DNA of 64,000 bases, from assembly GCF_028453695.1 (NCBI RefSeq), contig NC_135781.1, forward strand, positions 15,871,640-15,935,639, written 5' to 3'. The notes under the pieces are model-generated. The model was not told the DNA's origin and ran no database searches. It saw only the letters and a list, made by a program, of their open reading frames with translations. Shown piece by piece: positions 59,318 to 64,000 of this stretch; the stretch's first letter is position 1, and each line of letters opens with the position of its first letter. Made by a program: the position numbers and the translations under genes. Origin of the DNA: Augochlora pura. Its lineage: Eukaryota; Arthropoda; Insecta; Hymenoptera; Halictidae.

Positions 59318-59860
59318 CGAAACATAAAGAAAACCATATTCAATATAATTACAGTAACATTTTTCAAAGAGACTGCAACAGCCAGTTGGTTCAAACATGT
59401 TCTATTCATAACACCTGACTAATTTTGTTGCAAGGATGTTCCAGAATTAAATTTGCATGTACATACAGTTGGAGGCCAAGATGTAGCAAACTCGTTCAGT
59501 CAATTAAACGAAGACTGATATCACAGAGGAAACCTAATTAATCCCTGTGCTATGAATAGACATCATGCAGATTCTGAACTTACGAATGCAGAGTTGCAAT
59601 TCAGATATTTGAGAAGTGCTACATAAAGACTGAATAGATAATTCTGACCTTTTAAAAATGATGAAAAGTGGGTTATAATTATAGAATTGCACACGGGAGG
59701 AATGAAAAGCTCAGACGTTGTTATAACTATTGCAGAAGGTAAAAACAAGCGGGACAGAAGAAGAATTGAAGACATTATTGAAGGTAGAGTTATTATTACT
59801 AATGCTAGCAACGAAATCACAATAACCAAACATGCGACAATGACTGATAATTTTTATTGA
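59318..59860 (+). pseudogene. Possible decayed coding sequence, unrecognised
   Basis: One plus-strand frame gives protein-like text over about 175 codons with only a handful of stops, all in the same frame. It includes PELNLHVHTVGGQDVANSFS, then YHRGNLINPCAMNRHHADSE and LTNAELQFRYL. The last 70 or so codons are fully open (KNDEKWVIIIELHTGGMKSS, DVVITIAEGKNKRDRRRIED, IIEGRVIITNASNEITITKH) and end at TGA. No frameshift is needed. I do not recognise the family; it could be an old gene copy or a transposon gene. It may also be chance. Confidence 0.25.
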
Positions 59861-62800
59861 CTATAAAATGTGTTGAAGTAGAATGAGAAATTTTCAACAC
59901 ATGATATAAACTTTGTTCTTCATTTTTGTGATTGATATCTTTGCTAAATAATATAGAATAAAAGAATGTATACAATACGAAATTAAAGTGCCCTTCTTTC
60001 CAATGCAGCTAAATAAAGATAATAACCAGATCATAATCATAAAAAATACAAATAATAAAAAAGGAATGATAACCTGAAATTGCTGAAAATTGAATTTTAC
60101 GGACTCTTATTTCTCCGGCGAGTGCCGGCAACGATCGAGAAAAGAGGAGGCTAGTCAGTAAAATCAATTTTACGAGATTGTTACGGCTTGTCCACCGACT
60201 ATAAAACGCTTTGCGACAGCAACGCCGCAACCATAGTAGGCAGAGCGAACTGGGATCATCGACGCGTTTTCTCCGCGGCTGGTTCGCGCGGCAGCGCGGT
60301 GAAAGATGCAAAGCCGGCGGACTCGCATTCGCGACGCGGGGTCGCCTGTGTTCGAAAATGCCGCGGAGGCCGGCACGGCTCTCTACCAAGAATAATTAAA
60401 TTAAAAAGAAGCCAGACGGTTCGCGATTGTTCGTGTTTCGTAGCGCGAGCAGATGGTACGCGGTGAAAGCGGGCAACCAGTAGTTTTTCATAGGGAACCG
60501 AGCGGCGTTGATACACAATCTGCGCGCGGCACGTTTGCTAGATAAGTCGCAGGCAGTTTTTCTTTCCGCGCGCGTGCTCCGTGATACATGAGAGACGATT
60601 TTGCACAACTCGGCTCAAGAAAAGCACCAGATATCCGTGACGATCGGCCGATTCCCCGACGACCCGTGAACATCCGTTCGAGTAATTGTGATTTCCGTCG
60701 TAAATCGAGAGTAGCAGCAACGCGCCAGGGTGCGGAAATCGCTCTCAGAGTGACTTCGAGTACAAATTGCAACGCGATGGAGAGTCACGCTGCTGTACAA
60801 CTGCAGATCTTCAGTTTTTATTTCGAGATACTTGAATAGAGTACGACGCTTACTGTAGCCGCGAGCGTCGCGCGCATTTAGCTTGAAAAAACTGGGCGGA
60901 AGCCGACTTGAAAAATCCTTGTGCGTGGTACAGAATTTTTGCTTTTCGGGACAGATGAATGTAGAAAAAGCAATGTATTCCAATAACTATTCTGTAATTT
61001 GACTCATTAGTTTCTGAATTACCGTTAATGATTCTTCTACGTGCAAAGAAATCGTTCCATTTTCAGATAACTGTGCATTTTACTTCCCGTTACTACATTG
61101 CCTGTGTTTTCGTGATTAGCGATGTTAACGAATTACCAATGATATAATGAGGTATATTACATTTCGAACAACTTGTACGGAATTTTATTACACTTCCGAG
61201 TCATTAAAATTAGTACGGTTTTCTTTTTATGCTGCAGAAAATATTGTCTCGATGGAAAATGCGATCAACTCATTTGAATCTATAATTCCGAGCGAAAGTT
61301 TGCGTTAATGTAAAAGAATATAAGCAAATATATAATATTTCTAAATATTTCTAAATAAATCTGTGAATGTTTTCACGCATTTTTTATAAAATATCAGTAA
61401 GAGCAATGGCATTGCCACTTCATTCCCAAGCACACTTTTTTTTTACAAAAGCAAATGACAGATCAAATAAAAGAAAGCGAATACTATAAAAAGCACTTTC
61501 ACAGCGGTTAATGTAAAATTTTTGTAAACAAAAGAAAGAAACAGAATCAGTGTCAGCGAAATGTTTAAGGTCGAATGAACGGCCGTTAAGTGTTAAATTG
61601 ATCGACGTTTCCCTCATCCGCAAAGTGAAGGCGAGGATAACATTTACAGTCGATGCACTGCGGTCAAACTTCGTTGAATGACTCTCTGATGACGTAAATT
61701 TGGTATCTTGATCTGTCATATAAGACGCTACACGACTTTCCAATACCTCGGTAAAAGCCTTTTTGAATCTTACCGAATTGCGACGTCGAATCTGCCGCCC
61801 CGACAGCCGGAATCGCTTGAAATTGATCTTCCGGCGTTCTTTTCGGAACGTGGAAAGTTTCATCGAGCAGCGTTGTGACTCATTTTACTTTCGAATTGCA
61901 TTTTCAAAAGCAGCATTCAGGTCGTTCTGCTTCCATAACCATTCTTTCTTGTTTATCTGCGGCCGGTTTCCGGCAGAACATTGGGGAAGAGAAACCCTCT
62001 AAAACTTTAATTACGGGCGAAATTAAAAGGAAAACTACGACGGTAACGCGCAACAAGTTTTAGTAGCTTAGCCGTAAAACGAACCATCTCAAAAAGTAAT
62101 TATGACTGCTACGATAATTAACATCCTGCACCTTGGATTCTCGAAGAAATACCGATGCCGGTGTTAGACGTTCCGCGGCTGCAATCGCGATCAATTGACT
62201 ATCAATTTAGGTGTGTATAACATCCGTCTGGTATCGCTCGAGGAGCGATTTCCATATTTGACCGCACGCCTAGATAATTTTCCGTAGTAATCGGCGAGTG
62301 GTCTCGCGCAAGACCGGAAAAGAGGAAAAGGAAAGAAAAACGGTTCGAAAACTAGACGAGCGCGAACGGGAAAATCGATGGGAGCTCGCTCGCGCTACGT
62401 CGACCCACTTTTATCAATATCGTCCGCCCGGTTATCTTCAGATTATCGCGCGAACAGACCGAATTGGCACGATTCGATGACCCAGTAACGCTCTCGGCGT
62501 GCCGCTGTCCATGCCGCTGCGAATCGGGATTAGAGGGAGTTAACTCAAACGCTTGTCGCGTTACTCGATCCCGTTACCACTGATCCGTTTCAGTCAACTG
62601 ATTCGCGTACGCGAGAATCCCTTCTTCTAATCGGCCGGGACGGATACACGGGGAGATCCTTGGGCGAGACGGCGTTCATCGACACCGGTGATTCTTACTT
62701 CCCTCGGGGAGACTCCCAGCACTGTCGCCAGACTCCTTTACCCTCGCTGCCGACACCGCCTCCTTTTACGACTAGATCCGTTTATGCTCTTCGAGCGACA

Positions 62801-63268
62801 CGCAGATCGTTAGGCACGTTGAATGCAGGCTGCTAATCATTCGACAAATTTTACTATACCGAGGACATGTCACGGAATAAATTGCAGAGTATTTTTATAT
62901 ATTTTTGTATTTTGTACCGCAGGATATAGTAATACTGTATGTCTAGACTTAGAACATTGAAGAAAGATGCTAATATGTTACTGTATATGTAAACTGGCAA
63001 GTAATGCTGTCAATCCAACTCACAACATTATTTTTAACAATTACGCTAAAGAATTCTGCTATATAAAACGCCTTATTCTTTACATCATAAATTCTAGTTT
63101 TTGCTTTTGTAATCAATAGACTGTTGACGTTTCTGCATATGTAACAGTCAGTGAAATTGTAAATAATATTTTTTATCGTTTGCCTTCGCATAGAGACTTT
63201 AAGACACCAATGAAATTTACTTAGAAGTCAGGCCAGAGAAAGAATATTAATAATATGTGTTATACATG
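59861..63268. other. Non-coding stretch with GC-rich islands (about 60100-60900 and 61560-62820)
   Basis: Many overlapping frames on both strands, none with a recognisable domain (longest 147 codons, minus strand 61420-61863). No RNA gene recognised. Confidence 0.4.
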
Positions 63269-63462
63269 TTAACTAACGTTAAGTGAACAAATAGATGTTG
63301 GTAATAAAATTGTTAATTTTATAAAATAAAATCTGCTTCTCGATCCCATATTTTCGCAGCGACACTTGCTCTGTGTTCGACGAGTATACTCGTCATTGCT
63401 TGATTCTCGCGATAGATATAGATCCGCGCACTGAAAAGGGGGCTCCACAGATAACTGGTTAA
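63269..63462. mobile_element. TTAA-flanked miniature element, family G-like (copy 3, 194 bp)
   Basis: The left end TTAACTAACGTTAAGTG and the complement of the right end, TTAACCAGTTATCTGTGG, resemble the family G ends, with TTAA at both edges. Near the right end it shares CATTGCTTGATTCTCGCGA with the family (CGCTTGATTATCGCGA in copy 2). A perfect 16-bp palindrome, GACGAGTATACTCGTC, lies at 63379-63394. The middle differs from copies 1 and 2. Confidence 0.6.
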
Positions 63463-64000
63463 ACTATCTTCGAGCGTAAATAGCGAATAAAGTGTCAGAG
63501 ATACGGTAGTTATCGAAGTTCAAGTGATCGCAGACAGCGATCAGTGTGTTAACGTCTGTCCCTCGAGTTTGAAGAATCGTGTACCGATTGACCGTTCGCA
63601 AGCTCGTTTCTGCGCCGGTCGACCGACTCCGCAAGATTATCAAAGATTATCTAAATCTAACGTCGGTCCGGTCCGCCGACATTTGCGACAATGTGAACGC
63701 TGGTTCCGAAGAAAATAAGTCGAAGTCGATCGGGGATAACGCGTCGGCGAACTAGTCCGCGAATCGGCATCGATAGAAACCATCGAGAACCGGCAAAGCG
63801 AGTCGCGTTTACGAGTTGGGAATTGGGTCGAGCGTAGGATTCCTGGAAGATGCAAAAAGAACGCGAATAATTCCGTTTCGATGATCGTACCTGGCGCATG
63901 GGTTCAACCGGCAGTAATTTCGTTCCGCCGTAATAAATATCTCTCGCCTTGAGCGTCTCGCCGAGGACCGACGCGGCCCACCTTTGTTAGTCTTTTTCCT
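63463..64000. other. GC-balanced non-coding stretch at the window edge
   Basis: Overlapping short frames on both strands without domains. It could be the beginning of a GC-rich island or a gene beyond the window; nothing in it is diagnostic. Confidence 0.35.

Noticed and set aside
59563..59829. 88-codon minus-strand frame with hydrophobic residues (membrane protein)
   Set aside because: It is the antisense shadow of the more protein-like plus-strand frame and has no family-like motif.

Overview
The window looks like a stretch of arthropod nuclear DNA, most likely from an insect of the hymenopteran type. This is an inference. It rests on AT-rich sequence alternating with GC-rich, CpG-rich islands, many decayed mariner/Tc1 and TTAA-flanked (piggyBac-like) miniature elements, LINE and LTR fragments, and the lack of any compact intact gene. 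The open reading frames are almost all short chance frames. The longest lie in the GC-rich islands, where stop codons are rare.

No protein-coding gene can be called with confidence. One minus-strand segment (46063-46264) looks like a first coding exon with a splice donor, just downstream in its own direction of a GC-rich region carrying a GA microsatellite. I do not recognise its product. The rest is probably intergenic or intronic.

The firm content is mobile DNA. (1) 7.4-9.4 kb: a mariner miniature, a TTAA miniature, an internally deleted mariner carrying a second TTAA miniature, and an orphan mariner 3' end. (2) 14.2-18.2 kb: a Tc1-like miniature, a TTAA miniature and a second copy of the same deleted mariner, with a different TTAA miniature inside. 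(3) 24.5-26.2 kb: three TTAA miniatures, two sharing one TTAA. (4) 27.8-30.1 kb: a probable LTR on the minus strand split by a 391-bp TTAA element with a 44-bp tandem repeat, then a solo copia-like LTR with a 5-bp target duplication. (5) 31.2-34.5 kb: a decayed minus-strand LINE split by a TTAA miniature, a TTAA miniature nested in another, a cluster of CACGTG sites and a mariner-type miniature. (6) Single elements at 36.4, 38.3, 43.0-43.7, 48.6, 51.2, 53.5 and 63.3 kb.

The strongest structural result is that the two mariner copies act as each other's empty site, so both TTAA insertions can be defined almost to the base. The most original is that four TTAA-type ends with different sequences carry a short palindrome at the same offset, 21-22 bp from the TTAA position. 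Simple repeats include an AT-rich inverted repeat at 0.55-0.94 kb and a roughly 50-bp degenerate minisatellite at 23.5-23.9 kb.
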